This document shows positions 37,026 to 50,610 of a stretch of 64,000 nucleotides of DNA, piece after piece. Source of the DNA: Warburgia ugandensis (lineage: Eukaryota > Streptophyta > Magnoliopsida > Canellales > Canellaceae). The notes below the pieces were generated by a model. It searched no databases. It was not told the DNA's origin and saw only the letters and a list, made by a program, of their open reading frames with translations. Each line of letters opens with the position of its first letter. Position 1 is the stretch's first letter. The position numbers and the translations under genes are program-made. The stretch covers positions 42,368,057-42,432,056 of the forward strand of contig CP141137.1 in the NCBI GenBank assembly GCA_035236585.1. The letters are read 5' to 3'.

Positions 37026-40000
37026 TAGAATAGATCTGAACCATCCAATCTTTGAACTGAAGCCTTGTTTCTTTAATTAAGAGCACATTTTAGCTCTGAT
37101 TTTAGATTTGAAACACTAATGCATTCCTTATGTTATGTAAAATATATTGGAATCATGAGATCTATGTTTCTAATTGTATTTGTGTGATAATCACTAAAAT
37201 CAGTTCCAACAGTAATGGATCATAATCAAGGTGACCTTAAAATGAAAATCTAAACCGATGAATGGATTTAGGAGGTCCCAAAACCCTAAGTACCATGATC
37301 ACAGTAAAAATTCTAGATATTTAGATTGAATAATTGAAAAAAACAATAAAGATCAATATCAACTGTCAAAACTAGTTGAAATCTTAAAATTCGAATTTTG
37401 ATCTCAATTTAACTCCAAATTGAGATAAAAAAGTTGGGTTGAAGTCCTCTTGATGATGAGAACCTGCTAAACTAATAAAACCATAAGTTTAATTCATGAA
37501 ATTTTCTATTTTTAAGGAGATAAGGGTACTAACATCCTTGATCTACAAGATCTGGGATTATTAGACCATTCAAATTATTTTGGATGATGATTAATGATGT
37601 AATAACTTAAAGTAATAGGTTGGATGCAATTGAATTGGCAGATCTTAAGATCTTGACCATCAAAAGTAGTAAAATCATTAAAAATGCATGAGATCTTCTT
37701 GATCAATGATGATCAGAGACTATGAATAAGTGAGGATGATGATCTTATGAAAAGATCATAGCAAATGAATGGCTTGATGATGATAATTTGGCATAGATCA
37801 AGATCTATGCCCTTAAATTGGCTAAAATGGCTTAAGATCTTCTTGATAGGTTAGATCAAGAAGGATCAAATAATGTGATAAGATGATATCAATGATCTAG
37901 TGATGAGATCACTTTGAGAAAATGAGTAGATATGATAAAAAAATAAAAGATCAAAATCTAAATCCTAAATAGGATGAAAGATGATTAGAAATGAAAGATG
38001 ACCATTGGATAATGATGATATCTGAAATGTGTTTATTTGAATTATTAATGTTATTGTAAATGTCTTCTATTTCTTAGTAGATTTACTTATTTATTTATTT
38101 ATGCTTTAATGTTCATATTATGTAAATTACATAGAAAATGTAATTAATGAAATATGCATATAAATGGACATTTACAATAAACAAAGGACATGGACTTAAG
38201 CATGCTAGTAGGACAATATAAGGATTATCAAATCCTCGGCCCAAATTAGGAGAATAATAAACCCCATGAATGACATTTTAAATGTTCATGGATTTAATTA
38301 AAATCAATTAGAAAGAGTCCTTACTATTAAAATGCTCATAGAAACCTTGTTAAAGGTTGAGCTATTGCCACCCTAGTAGACTCTGAACATTGTGGTTATA
38401 GGGGTATACAAGAGCCAAGTGCTTTTTCCTCGCCTCACACCGACATAAGTTGAGGTCTAAACGCCTCCTTACATGAGGGTTGTGTTAATCATTCTTTGAT
38501 GGGACTTTAACTGGTAAGCATTGGTCAATTTTGACATAAGGAGGAACAGTCTAGACTTAAGATGAAATAAACTATCTTCAACCAGTAAAACATTAACTGG
38601 TTGAATAATAATAATAATAAGATCATAATAGGTTAGTAAAATATCTAATCTTAATAAAAATGGTAAGTAAGATAATCAAGATCAAACAAGATTCATAAGG
38701 AGATCTTAAATGATCAAGAACAATAAGAATCATAACAATGTATTGTACTTAGTATGCATGTTTATTAGTACATATGTTGTAGATCAAATCTAGATCATTA
38801 GATTAGACAATCCAAACTCTTAATCAAATATGATTCAAGGAAGAGGACCAGGATCATCCTCCTTAGGGATGATCAAATAACAAAACTTAGATTAAAGAAG
38901 AACTAGATGATAGAAGATCTAGGCCCATGATCTTTATTAGCAAGTATAAATTATTGATCAAAGGATCTATGAAAGATTAAGATCAAAGATATGGGCACAC
39001 AAAGACTTAGAGATAGAAAATACTTAGATATGAAAGATTAGAAGATCATTCTAACTGTCAGATCTATTGATCAAAAGGATAAACACTATCTGAGGAAGAT
39101 AGATTGTATGGATGATAAGAACACATGACAAATCTAGATCCTTTATATCAAAGGACAAGATTAGGTAAGGAATATAAATAGGAGATTACCCAAAATTGTA
39201 CAAATAATGATAGTATGTATGTATTTATAGATTACATACGTCAATCATGGAGGATCTGAAGGGATGAATCACTACATGAAGGTAGGTGGAACTTTAAAAA
39301 TACAAGACCTATGGTTTGTGGAATTGTTGTTATACATAGACATTATAATGCTTAAGGATGATAATATGCTTAGTTACTTTTGAATCATAATTCATGTATA
39401 TGAATAGAAATAAGTGTTGAAATTAGATGGAATGCATAATAAATACTTGAGTATCATTTATGATTACCCCTAAACTTAGATAAGAACACTATAATAATGG
39501 ATATCATTTGTATCAAATGAGTATCCTTACTCTTAATAACATCTGGTATATGAATACCAAATTAAAGGAAATGGGGATTGTTTATAATAAATGATTAATC
39601 CATAAACTTATATGAATATGGTTATCATTCATTGTAAATGAGGATCCCTAAATCTAGAAATAAAATTATATCCTTAGTATGAGGATATTGAATACAAGGA
39701 TGATAATATAAACGGACAGATTGTCTGAGATGTACAAGAAGTATTTTAGATACAAGCTGGGAGGCTTTTTAAACAGGCACAAGCCTGAGGATGCTATGCT
39801 AGGGAAGTTATGAGGACTTGGCCACCCACTTTCCTAAATTTGATCGTATTATGATACCTTGCCTAAAGAGAGGCTAAAAGTTGGGTGAGGAAATTATGGA
39901 AAGGCCCTACTGTGAAAGTCTTGTCTCCCCATACAGGCAGTGACATAATATTTTCCACTGTGGTATTAGTGGTGAATGGGCAGTTATCTAAGCTCACTAA

Positions 40001-40187
40001 TACCATTTAGATTGCAGCATGGTAGTCCTTGAGTATTTTGCATTATGATGCATAGCATAGTGATATGCCAATACCACCCTATTAAGGGAGTATTATCCTA
40101 GCAAAAGTCTGAATGACTTATCAATTCAGTATGTCTGAGTATGATTATTGACGTTTGCGATATTGACTATTTTTCACTGTTTTTGAC

Positions 40188-40213
40188 AATATATATATAT
40201 ATATATATATATA
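40188..40213. repeat. (AT)n microsatellite
   Basis: About 13 AT units inside the solo LTR, close to its 3' end. The other large solo LTRs lack it. Confidence 0.9.
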
Positions 40214-40406
40214 CGTACAATACAGTGGCGAGTGGTTTGGAATTACCATAGTAGATGATACATGATAAATTGTATGATAGATCATATATGGTATGGTTCA
40301 TGGAAATTGAATGATGTTACTCATATGGAATAGGATGAACTTGAATACTGTACATTTGAATTATACGATTCCATATATTCTTGAATCCCCTACCAAGCAT
40401 AGCTTC

Positions 40407-40446
40407 CTGAGATATGGTAAATATTTGAGTGTTTACAATATCTTAG
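40407..40446. other. LTR hairpin
   Basis: CTGAGATATGGTAAA faces TTTACAATATCTTAG with two non-pairing positions. It is the equivalent of 16,236-16,275 and 41,699-41,736. Confidence 0.65.
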
Positions 40447-40822
40447 ATACAAAAAAGAAGGACTGAAGGGATACGATAAGGGAATACTAAGACCATACTG
40501 TTGATCAAGATTATGTACATTTGTGAAAGGATTGGATTGTATTTTGATTTGCGTATTTTGGACATAAGAAGTAATAAAGGGGTTGTGTATGTGAACCACT
40601 GGATCGATCTTGCAATTTTAATAAAATGAGTTTCTTTGGAAACATATGTTGTATACAAAATTATGTACGTATATGTGAGTGAAATGTGGCATTTGGGTTT
40701 TCTGAAAAGAATTTCAAAGAATTTTTTTTCCACTGCTTAAGTTTTCAAAATGTTTGCAAAATTAGTCGACCACCATTTGAAAATAAATAATGAAAATGTA
40801 TTTCAAAAACCGGGTCGCTACA

Positions 40823-41260
40823 ATCACGATGCTCAAAAGCAAGTGGAGTGTCAATATATCTTCTTCTTCTTAAAGGATTGTATGAGCTCAAAACCCTAAG
40901 TCACTTGCTACTTGATTACAATTTAAGATTAATGGGTTGAGATCATGAACATAAAAGGAATTGATATGATTACTTAGGTGGGCCAACAATCTGGTGATGA
41001 AATTCAATCCTTACAATCAATGTGATCCATCCACCATAAATCAATAAATGAGAAATGCAATGCAAGAAAACTAATGCCTATCTATATGGTATCTAACAAA
41101 GTAATCCTTATTAAATAGGTGGAATCTAATGAAACAATCTTAAATAAAATGTAACAAGTATAATGAATGACCTAAACTATATTAATTGACTACCAACAAA
41201 TATGCAAACTACACTAAGAAAATAAAAGAGAGCATGAGAAGCTTATAGTGGGGTTTCTAA
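40823..41260 (-). other. Element C leader, middle piece
   Basis: Non-coding leader between two solo LTRs. The right half (41,150-41,255) matches, inverted, 12,350-12,470 of A and parallels 57,670-57,730 of D. TCTAA at 41,256-41,260 is a target-site duplication. Confidence 0.75.
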
Positions 41261-41698
41261 TGTGACGAACCCGATTTTTGAAACACATTTTATAATATAT
41301 TTTTCAAAGGCAAGGGCGTCCCCTTAGTAAATTTTTTTGCAAAAGAAAGCAACGAAAATTCTTTTTTTTAAAACTTGTTTTGAAAACCCAAATCACCACT
41401 TCATACATATATAAGTATAATTTTTGTACAAAATAAAATTCCATTGAAGGAATATAATTTTATTAAATTTCCAGGATCCATCCAATGGTTCACAGTACAG
41501 CACGGTATCAGTACAATACCTATCCAAATTACATAATCCAAAATTTGCAACCCTCATCATACATTAAAAAGTCTCAATACAGTACAATTCCTTAAAATAA
41601 AATACATGTCTTCAAGTGGATGTGTCTTGATTGATTATTCATCAACATCTTCTTAAGTCTTCTATAGTCTTGAGCTTCTAACCCTCCTTCCCTGTATT

Positions 41699-41736
41699 TG
41701 AGGTATTGTAAACATGGAAACATGTACAATACCTCA
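41699..41736. other. LTR hairpin (perfect 12-bp stem)
   Basis: TGAGGTATTGTA (41,699-41,710) pairs with TACAATACCTCA (41,725-41,736). An inner CATG/CATG pairing extends the stem past a two-base bulge. Confidence 0.85.
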
Positions 41737-42592
41737 GCAAGCTATGCTTGGTAGGGGAATACAAAAACATACTACTTCATCAACATAAGAATACATACCT
41801 CAGTCCTTATTTCATCATAGTTATCCATTCATAAGTTATCTCCACATAGGGTACATACGTTATTTATGTAGTACATGACAAATTAGTTAATATATTGAAG
41901 ATTGCTCAAAACTTGTTACTTCCCCTAGCTATACTCCCACTTAGGAGAGCAATACCTAGCCAATTATCATATGGAGTTTTCATTCTACGAACTCATGTAA
42001 TAGCATATCATCATGCCATGGCATCATATTATGCTTATCATATGTGCATCATAATGCAAAATACATTAGGACTATTATGCTTACAGTCTCAATCCATATA
42101 GCGTGCCCGGATAACTGTATAATCCTCCACTAACACCAACCGTGGAATAATCAATCCATGTCCTCATGGGGTGGACCATGGCTGTCACAGTGGGGCCTTC
42201 CCATTATTGCCCCACCCGACATTTAGCCTCTCTTTGGGCATGGTATCCATCATATAAGTTTCAGGAAGCGGGTGGCCAAACCCTCATAACTTCCCTAGCA
42301 TAGCATCCCCAGTCTCTATCCCTATGTAAAACAAAATCACAAGCCTCCATACTTGTATGAAAAATATATTGTACATATCAGACGATCTGTCTGTTTAACT
42401 AAGGCTGGAATATTGCACATACCCTATTCTTAAGGTTTCCTTAATCTTCATATCTCAACACTTTCACTTCATTAGACTTGATCATTAAATTAGATCAAGT
42501 GGATTAGATTATGAGGTTAGATCTCTATGTTTGATCATTTGGTTAGATCCCATGTTTTGAATCACTTTGTTTGGTCATTTGATTTTGGATTT

Positions 42593-42755
42593 GTTTGGAT
42601 CATATGTTCTGGATCCTGTAATTGGATCATATGTTTTGGATCCCTTAATCGGACCATATGTTTTGGATCCCTTAATTGGACCATTTGTTTTGGATCCCTT
42701 AATTGGATCATTTGTTTTGGATCCCTTAATTGGATCATTTGTTTTGGATCATAAG
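42593..42755. repeat. 27-bp tandem repeat
   Basis: About six units of a 27-base motif built on GGATCCCTTAATTGGA and CATTTGTTTT. Because 27 is a multiple of three, two + strand frames stay open and look like a nine-residue peptide repeat. There is no start context or similarity that suggests a gene. Confidence 0.92.
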
Positions 42756-45700
42756 TTTTGGACCACTTGTTTGGATCATGACTATGCTAAGGTACTAAGC
42801 ATACTTATACAATAACGGTCTATAACTTTAGACAAATAATCATGTATGTATACACATGAATCTCAATATATCTTTGTATATCCACTTACCTCAAAGTAGT
42901 ATCTTGATTCATACTTCTCAAGTGTATTCTTCCACAATGTCCATCGTGGTTTGGATTCATGCATCTGTCAAACCATATGTATAAGGTTATTTCCCTATTC
43001 AAGTACGTATTCCTATAGATGATACCCTAATTTTCCTTGAATCAAATTTGATCAAGGGTTTGGGATTCTCTATCTATGTTCTTTTACATAGGCATACATA
43101 CTATACAGATACACATGTAATACAATACTACATTAGTATTTGTTTTTGATCATCCAAGATCCTATGGATCTTGTTTGATCATCCTTTTCTTGATTACCAT
43201 TTTTATTAGGATTATATGATTTATTACATTTTATGCTCTCATTATGATTACTCAACCAATTAATGTTTTAATGGTTGAGGTTAGCTTATTTAATTCTAAG
43301 TCTAGTTTGCTTGTCTTATGTCAAATTGGCTAAGGCTTACTAGTTAAATGGTTGAACATAAAGTGGCTACTTCAATTCTCATGTAAGGAGGCGTTTAAAC
43401 CTTACAAACGTCAACGGAAGATGGGGGGAGAGTGTGGCTCTATTAGATAACCCCCTTAACCACTATGTCCATCATTCACTAGCTTGACCCTAACTCAACC
43501 TTTAATAAGGTTCCTATGAGCATTTAATCCTAAGTATTCTTTCTAATTGTTTTTAATTAAATCAATGAACTAAAAATGTCATTCATGGAGATTTATTATT
43601 CTCCTAAGTTGAACTAAGGAATTTATATTCCTTGTATTATCCTATTAACTATGGTCCTTACTATCATTAAGTCTATGTCATACATTCCATGTGAATGTTC
43701 CTTCCTTCTAATTTCATTTAATTACCATTTTAATGAAATTACAATCAATTAAGCATTGAAGCATAAGTTTAAAGCATAAATAAACAATTAACTAAACACT
43801 TAAATAAGCAATTAAATAAACAATTCTATAATTAACTCAACTAAGAAATGAAAGACAATAATGTTCAATAATTCAAATAGCAATCTAACATGCTATCATG
43901 ATCCAAGGGTATTAATTGATCCATATTTACTTTTTTTTATCTCTTTAGGGTTTAGATCTTGATCTTTTATTTTTTTTTAGATCCAACATTTTATATTGAT
44001 GTAATTTAATTATTAATTTATTAATTTATCTCATCCATTGATTTGATCTTCCTTGATCTACCCGATCAAGGAGATCTTTGGTTACTTTATGCCATTTAAG
44101 GGCATAGATCTTGATCTAGCCCAAATCCTCATCATCCATTCCATAAATACATATGATCTTAACTCAATATCATCATCAAAATACATCCATACTGTCCAAT
44201 CATCTTGGATCATCTTGATCTAGGAGATACTATTCATTTTTAGGGATTTTAGTAACTCTTAAGGATAGATCTCTTAAGATCTGCCTAATTAATTCCAGTT
44301 AAACCACTGATTTTATTTAATAAATTATAAAATCATCATCCAACTAGGTATTAGCGGTCTGATCATCCTAGATCTTGTAGATCAAGGATGTTAGTTACTT
44401 ATCCACTTAATTATAGAAAATTTAATTAATTAAAATGAAATTTTATAGGGTCATTCCATTTTAATTATCACACAAAATCCATCAAAACTTTTCGATCTTA
44501 ATTTGGATATCAATTGAGATCGGAATTGAGATTTTAAGATTTCAGCCCATTTTAAGGGTTGAATTTCACCTTACTGTTCTTGATCAATTTGATTGACCTA
44601 GGGCCACAAAATTTATACTTTGAACATGTTTATTAATTTTTTGGATCTTTTGAACACATCCTATGGTTTGAATTTTACTTTTGGGGTCATCTGGGCCATG
44701 ATCCAAGATCAATGGCACATATTTGACTAAATAGATCATGTAAGTACTAATTAAAAAAATAATCTAAAATGTTTAGTGTATTCTTAACATAAATATGAAT
44801 CTAAAAAAAGTTTCTGATCTAATTTGGAGGTCCATTAAAATCATAATTAAGATTTTATGATTTTAGCTCATTTTAAGGGCTGAATTTCATATTAACTATT
44901 TTTGATCAATTCCTTCATATCTATGAATACAAAGCTGACTATGAACATGAACCCATGGTTTTATTGTGTCTCTAAAGACATCCATCGGTTTAGATATTTC
45001 ATTTATAGTCATTCGAGCCATGATCTAAGATCATGGGTATTGATTTTACTAAATACATATATCATTACAATTTAAAACATGGATATGATGAATTCAGTAC
45101 CTAGATAAAGTCACAAGGAATCTACAGAAACTTTCTGATCTAAAATCAGAGCTCTATCAAGCTCTGAATCAGAAAAATAAGATTTCAATTAACTAGATGG
45201 ACAGCACAAATTAGATTTGGGTTACGGGTACGGGGCGACCCGTGTCCCTCTCCTGTTACTGTCTATCCTAGGTCGCTGGGCAGAGGTAACCGGCTACAGG
45301 CGAGACGGTTCGATCTGGACCGTTGGATCGCTTGTTACTGGATCTCCTCCATTTGTTAACATCAAACACCCAGATTTCATGTCCGGGGGTTTTTTGGCCC
45401 CAAGATTCCATCCAACGGCTCAGAATTTGGATTTAAGTTGGAGATTGGGAGATCTCAACCCTCAATGCCGAATTCGTCGTTCCTGACAGATCAACGGCTA
45501 GGGAGCTCCCATCCTTGCCGGAAAACCCAACATACCTACCAGAATTGAAAGGGGGAAGTGAAAGTGGCCTACTTGAGCTGGTCTGGGGGAGAAACGTTCA
45601 TCGGAGAAGAAGAAAACCAGCTGGAGAATAAGAAACCCTAGCTTTTGCTGAAAATTCCCATTTAGATGAAATTACTCTGTCTATGTTGCCGGATAATGTG

Positions 45701-46294
45701 GGGGACCATGGGGGTTTTGAAGATCTCCCCATTCCGGAAATGCCCAATGGTGCAAGATCACAATTGGATGGCTGAATTGGCCATAATAGCCTGAAGAACA
45801 TGCCGGAGACAGTAACCCTTACTGGGTTAATTTTTGTTTTGACTTTTCCAACGATCTCGGAGATGGATCATCTTGGGACCAAAGGGCTTTTGTAAAGAAC
45901 CCTTTTCCGAACATATCCAATGGTTAAGATGAGGTTTGAAAGGTTTTATTGGAATGTCTAATTGAAATAGGGTTTCTGGGCAGAAAGCCAGTCCCATTGG
46001 GGACGACGCGTCCCTGGATGGGCCAGACATCTCCACTTAGTCTGGAGAACTAGGTGCGTTTATGGACATGCCCACAGACTTAAGAAAGAGGGAGAGAAAG
46101 TAGGAGAAGTTGGGGAAGATGGAGGACATTTCTGGAGCTCAGATTTTGTAACATACTAGGAGACCTCGTGAATGATTTTATGAAGATTTTTGAGAATTTT
46201 CCTGAGGTCTATTTATAGGTGTTTTGAGTAGTTTTCATAATGACATGTAATGCGTATGTTTTTTCCTTTTTATTATTTAATGTATATTAGATTC

Positions 46295-46332
46295 CCACTA
46301 CCACCTCCTTCTCCACTAGCAGGTGGTAGTGG
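46295..46332. other. Upstream LTR hairpin (perfect 12-bp stem)
   Basis: CCACTACCACCT (46,295-46,306) pairs with AGGTGGTAGTGG (46,321-46,332) around a 14-base loop, about 80 bases upstream of the minus-strand TATA box. Confidence 0.8.
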
Positions 46333-46790
46333 TTTGACTAATGATGGCTGTTTTTTCTAGATGTTGGATCCCTTTGTAGGTCCCTTGTGGGCCCCATGTG
46401 TGTGAAAAGACCAAATTGTCCTTTCATGGAGAAAAATCCATTTTATTCTCTTGGGCTCAAATGTACTTAATGGCGTTGGATTTGTATTTCCGAGTACATT
46501 CCATATTTTGATGTCTCAAGTCTTACTAATTTGTGAAATTACCATTTTGCCCTTTCATTCATTAAAATGAAGAAAAATACAGATTTTTTATCCGTATTCA
46601 GAAATTGTCATGCTTACAGTCATTTTAAAGCATTTGTCGCATATGTTTTCAATTATACAGGTCTTAGACCTTGATTTCACTTCTATAAGAAGTGCATATT
46701 TCATAACCCGAATATTCCAGCCTAATTTTCATTGAAATTTTTAATTTCAATATTTATTTAATTTCTTTACCAAAAATTAGGGGTGTTACA

Positions 46791-47164
46791 TCTAATAAAG
46801 ATCAAGTGTGGGCCACCATACCCTAGACTTGCCTTGTGTTAGTATAACCCATTTAAAATTGAGTAATAGATTGCAAATTACAATAGGGCCTCACTATAAG
46901 TTCACTTAAAATCATAATGTAAGAAAGCAAGGAAATCCTAATTAAGTTAATGAAGCTTTGGACCACAGAATCACTGCTAGTCCTTTTTCCAAATTCCCCT
47001 CTCACAAAACAAGAAAGATGGTCAAATTCTGAGGAATTGGCAAAATATGCAAGAATAATGCAAAACCCTAATCTAATGCAACCTAAAACTATGAATAGAG
47101 ATAAATAATCTACATATAGATCCAACCACAAATTCATTGTGATTCCCTGACAATAGAGGCAAAA
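46791..47164 (-). other. Element C leader start and primer-binding site
   Basis: 46,791-47,140 matches 57,736-58,090 of D in the same orientation and, inverted, A's leader. At 47,143-47,164 the minus strand reads TTTTGCCTCTATTGTCAGGG, a heavily changed tRNA-Asp-type primer site in the correct position 3-5 bases from the LTR end. Confidence 0.75.
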
Positions 47165-47167
47165 ACT

Positions 47168-49835
47168 TGGTATAGCTTTACAATTACTTGCAAGCATATA
47201 AATTAATGTAGTAATTGCATGTGAGAGAGGTCGATCCCATGAGGAATCTCATAGATTCGAATATTGATTGAATTTTATTTGGATTACTTAGCTAGCGAAA
47301 GAGAGATGGGTTTTGATTAAATTAGGAATTTAAACAACATAGAATGACAAACATGCATAAAATTAGAAATAAGAACTAAAGGAAACTTTCTAAAAATAAA
47401 GACTTTCAATGAAATTAGAAACTTTCCTAATTAACATGCATTCAATTAAAATAAATTGATTCAAAATTAGAATGAATAAATCTAAGAAACCTAAACCAAG
47501 GAAACTTGTTAAAAATGAAACTTTCCTAAATGAGCACTTTCCTAAACTAAAATTAGAAACTTACTAAAAATAAAACTTTCTAAACTAATGCTAAACTAAC
47601 TAATTAAATAACTAAGTAACTAACTAATGCTAAACTAAGATTAAACAACTAACTACCTAATGCTAAAATAAGATTAAACAATCAAACAAGCAAATCTTAA
47701 AAGTGGAATTAAAAAAGTACAATGCACATGATCCATGGAATGTTGTGCATGGTTCATGGGGTAGAAATTGACTAAAATTGGTGAATCAACAACTAACTAT
47801 CATTCAATCTAATCAAAGCACTTAACAAATAACCTAAAAAACTAAATGAGCCCTAAGGAATCAAGGAAATAAGACTCATAAGCTATTGGAAACTATTTAT
47901 GAACATTGAATGGGAAAATACTAGATTTCAAGCACTTAAAAAATCAAATCAAACCAAGCATGGAAAGCAAATTAACAATTAATTTTTTATGCAAGATACC
48001 ACTCAAGATTTAAAGTACAGTACTACTAGAAACAAGCATCAACAAGGAACTTCAAATAGCTTTATTGAATCAAAGGCAAAACACACCCAAAATTCCATGC
48101 ATAATACATATGTGTATATTAGGAAACTATGCACTCTTCATGAACTAAAACTTGAGTCAAATCAATGATAAAACACATTTGAATTATCTCAAAGTTAACA
48201 TAGATGACATGTAAGTAAGACCCAAAAGAGAATCAAGAGAATAGATGGCCGGAATGATGGGCTTATCTACTGAAAAAGATGCCTGAAACTAAGCTATCTC
48301 TAAAAGAAAAAAATGTGGATTTCAAGGAGGGAAAGCAAGGGCTCAAGCTAATTCTTGGATGCCACTACCAAAGAAGAAATAAGTTGGATCTTTGATGAAT
48401 AAGCAAGAAAAGCTAAGAAAATGTAGAAAAGAACTAAGGGAAAGCTAAGAGGAATTATGCATGCGAAACAAGAACGAAACTACTATGAAAGCAATGACTT
48501 GAAATCAAATTTTTAACCTAGAATTGGAGTGCAAAAAGAAAATAAAATAAATGAGGAATCCAAAGAAGAACTACCCAAAAGAAAGCCTAATTCCAAAGCC
48601 CCAAAATTAATTAAGCTAGAGTGCTGCTTTTAAGGTTTTCTCACCAAACCTCTACTTGAAAATTGCATTGAATCCATGGAGTTTTATAGGTGGTTGGGTT
48701 TCCAAATGGCAGGAAACTATTTTAGGAAGGTAAGATGCATTTAGATATTAGGTTTCAATGAGGGAAAGTTTGGTGGAGAGATTAGATAAGCAAGGTGACA
48801 TCATGGCTGCCTTCTATAGAAGGGGGAGGCGTCTCATTTTTAGGAAAGTGGCATGGTGGTTCTCCCCTTCTAAATACATGGTGTTTGTTGTTGGACGAGA
48901 GAGAGAAATACATGTCTTATGAATTTTGGAAAAAAATTTAGACTATTTTACTATATTTCATAACACAATGACTAATAGTTGGGTACTTTTTACAAAAATT
49001 TGAACACTTATCGGCACCTAAGGAGAACACATTTTCTCCTCCTTGAAAAATGGTGGGTAGGCCACTAAAATTTTCTCCACCAATCATGGCTTAGTCTTCC
49101 CTCTCATGCATGGCTTCTTCCCATTTGTAAATATTAATCTAAATGGATTCTCACTGGTTGCTTTAGGATGATCTTGGATGTGAATTGATCTTAGCCACTC
49201 TTTTTTGAAATTTGTAAATGAAAATTGATAGTAGATTTTTCCTTTTTTCTCTCTCCTCACCTTCTTATTTTTCTCCACTAATATAATAATTCCTTTATGT
49301 TTTTGACATGGAATTGAGTGGGATACACCATCTTTTTCATGAAAAATTCATGGTACACATGTAGTTGATCCCCATTCTGAAGTGCAGAGAGAGACAATTT
49401 GGGTTTTAAGTCTCCTGTAGGCTCTAGGTTGAGTGTGCTTCACATGCATGCTTCCTTTGACATGTGTGCCTCTTAAGCTTCACTTAGTAGCTAAGGTGGT
49501 GGAATGCAAGCATGAAAAATTTGCCACCTTATGTTTTAATATTTACACGCAAATAAGGTTTGGCAACGTTAGACTATTTCTAACGTTGTTAAAAATGATA
49601 CCAAAGCCCTCACATTCTAAACTCTTGAATGTCATAAATTTGGTAGGTGGGCCCATGCTGATGTTTATACTTTCAATTATTCATCTTATCGGGTTTGATT
49701 GAAAAAATGCTCTTCTTTTACAATTGTATCCTAATCTTGCAAAATGTAAAAATAACCCAAATTAGTGATCTTTATGATAAAATGAAGGCTAAAACCTACT
49801 AAATATCAAGGTATTCTATGTATTAATTCTATACA
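47168..49835 (-). repeat. LTR shared by elements C (5') and D (3')
   Basis: The left edge adjoins a primer site and leader (5' LTR of C). The right edge adjoins a decayed purine tract and 3' internal region (3' LTR of D). The edge at about 49,835 is placed by aligning 49,820-49,870 with 62,785-62,830. Length is 2.67 kb, close to the 2.7 kb deduced for A. A TATA-like CTATAAAAC is at about 48,690 on the minus strand. It is strongly diverged from the LTR at 58,119-62,795. No gene; AT-rich throughout. Confidence 0.8.
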
Positions 49836-50610
49836 TGGGAAATAGTCTTAGAAATAAATTGTGCTATTTTATAGCAAAGCTACTAAAAGAGAAAATGAGC
49901 AATCTAAAAAAAGTCTATTCCTAATCACTTATACGGGTGTTGTTGTCTCATTTAGCATATGCATCAAACCTTTAAACCCCTAGGTCTCCCATAGGGAACG
50001 AGTTGTAGTGTCATAAAGGTCTCCAAAAATGATGCTGATAAACATTTCAAAACTTTTCTGAAAGCCCTTTATTGATTTGAGGGAATTTTCTTCTATTCAG
50101 CTTCTATTAAATACCTAACCTACTAATAAAGATGAATAAAAAGGTTCAAAATCCTACCTTTATGCTAAAGATATCACATTAATTCATTAAATCTCACAAT
50201 ATGAGGTATTGGTCTCCAAGTAAAATATAACCTAAATTATTGTCCAAAAGTATGTTTTGACTTCAATTCTCACATGATATTCTTGACACTAAAAATGGAT
50301 GTCACTCAAAAAGTGTAAATCTATCATTAATATGTGAGTAGAATATTGTTCATGAATTTTAAAATTCTCACATGTTCCCTATAGAAGAATGATAACTTAG
50401 AAAGAATGATAATGGTCTCATGAAAGGATATCAACTAATAAAAATGTTATACTCTACCAATTTTCCTATTTCCTCATATCCATATCCAAACGCTACTTCT
50501 CCTAAGATCAAGTTAGGACTTACATTATGACAAAATGTGGACTGAGGACAGGTTATCAAAAGAATAGGTGTAAGGATAAATAAAGATTGTTTTGAAAATT
50601 ATACAAAGGA
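49836..50610 (-). other. Element D 3' internal region
   Basis: Collinear with 62,796-63,570 in the same orientation and, inverted, with 28,901-29,372 of A. Purine-tract remains are at about 49,840-49,852. The match ends at about 50,608, where pararetrovirus sequence begins. No open frame. Confidence 0.8.

Larger units (their letters stand above)
35418..40822 (+). mobile_element. Solo LTR of a chromodomain-gypsy-like element (5.4 kb)
   Basis: Begins TGTAATAACC and ends GGGTCGCTACA. Flanks are ACCAC (35,413-35,417) and ATCAC (40,823-40,827), a five-base duplication with one change. It is collinear, inverted, with 15,811-20,666 and 41,261-46,790. A TATA box TATAAATAG lies at about 35,940, 520 bp into the LTR on the + strand, which supports the orientation. 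It holds two hairpins (35,824-35,861 and 40,407-40,446), a GC-rich block (36,850-37,025) and an AT repeat (about 40,188-40,213). No coding capacity was recognised in its 5.4 kb. Confidence 0.9.
41261..46790 (-). mobile_element. Solo LTR of a chromodomain-gypsy-like element (5.5 kb)
   Basis: Begins TGTGACGAACCC and ends GGTGTTACA, flanked by TCTAA on both sides (41,256-41,260 and 46,791-46,795). The leader of element C continues seamlessly across the insertion, and element D at 57,735 shows the uninterrupted form. On the minus strand a TATA box (CTATAAATAG) lies near 46,215. Internal features are a hairpin (41,699-41,736), a 27-bp tandem repeat (42,593-42,755), a GC-rich block (45,220-45,335) and an upstream hairpin (46,295-46,332). 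No genes: the repeat-derived open frames are artefacts. Confidence 0.94.

Noticed and set aside
35418..40822. Non-autonomous large element (LARD) with its own two LTRs
   Set aside because: By eye its end sequences do not recur inside, and it is collinear with two other single-LTR units; a dot plot should confirm.
42527..42815. Open frames with a nine-residue repeat that could be a repeat-peptide gene
   Set aside because: They come from a 27-bp tandem repeat in a solo LTR, are open in two frames, and have no counterpart in the related LTRs.
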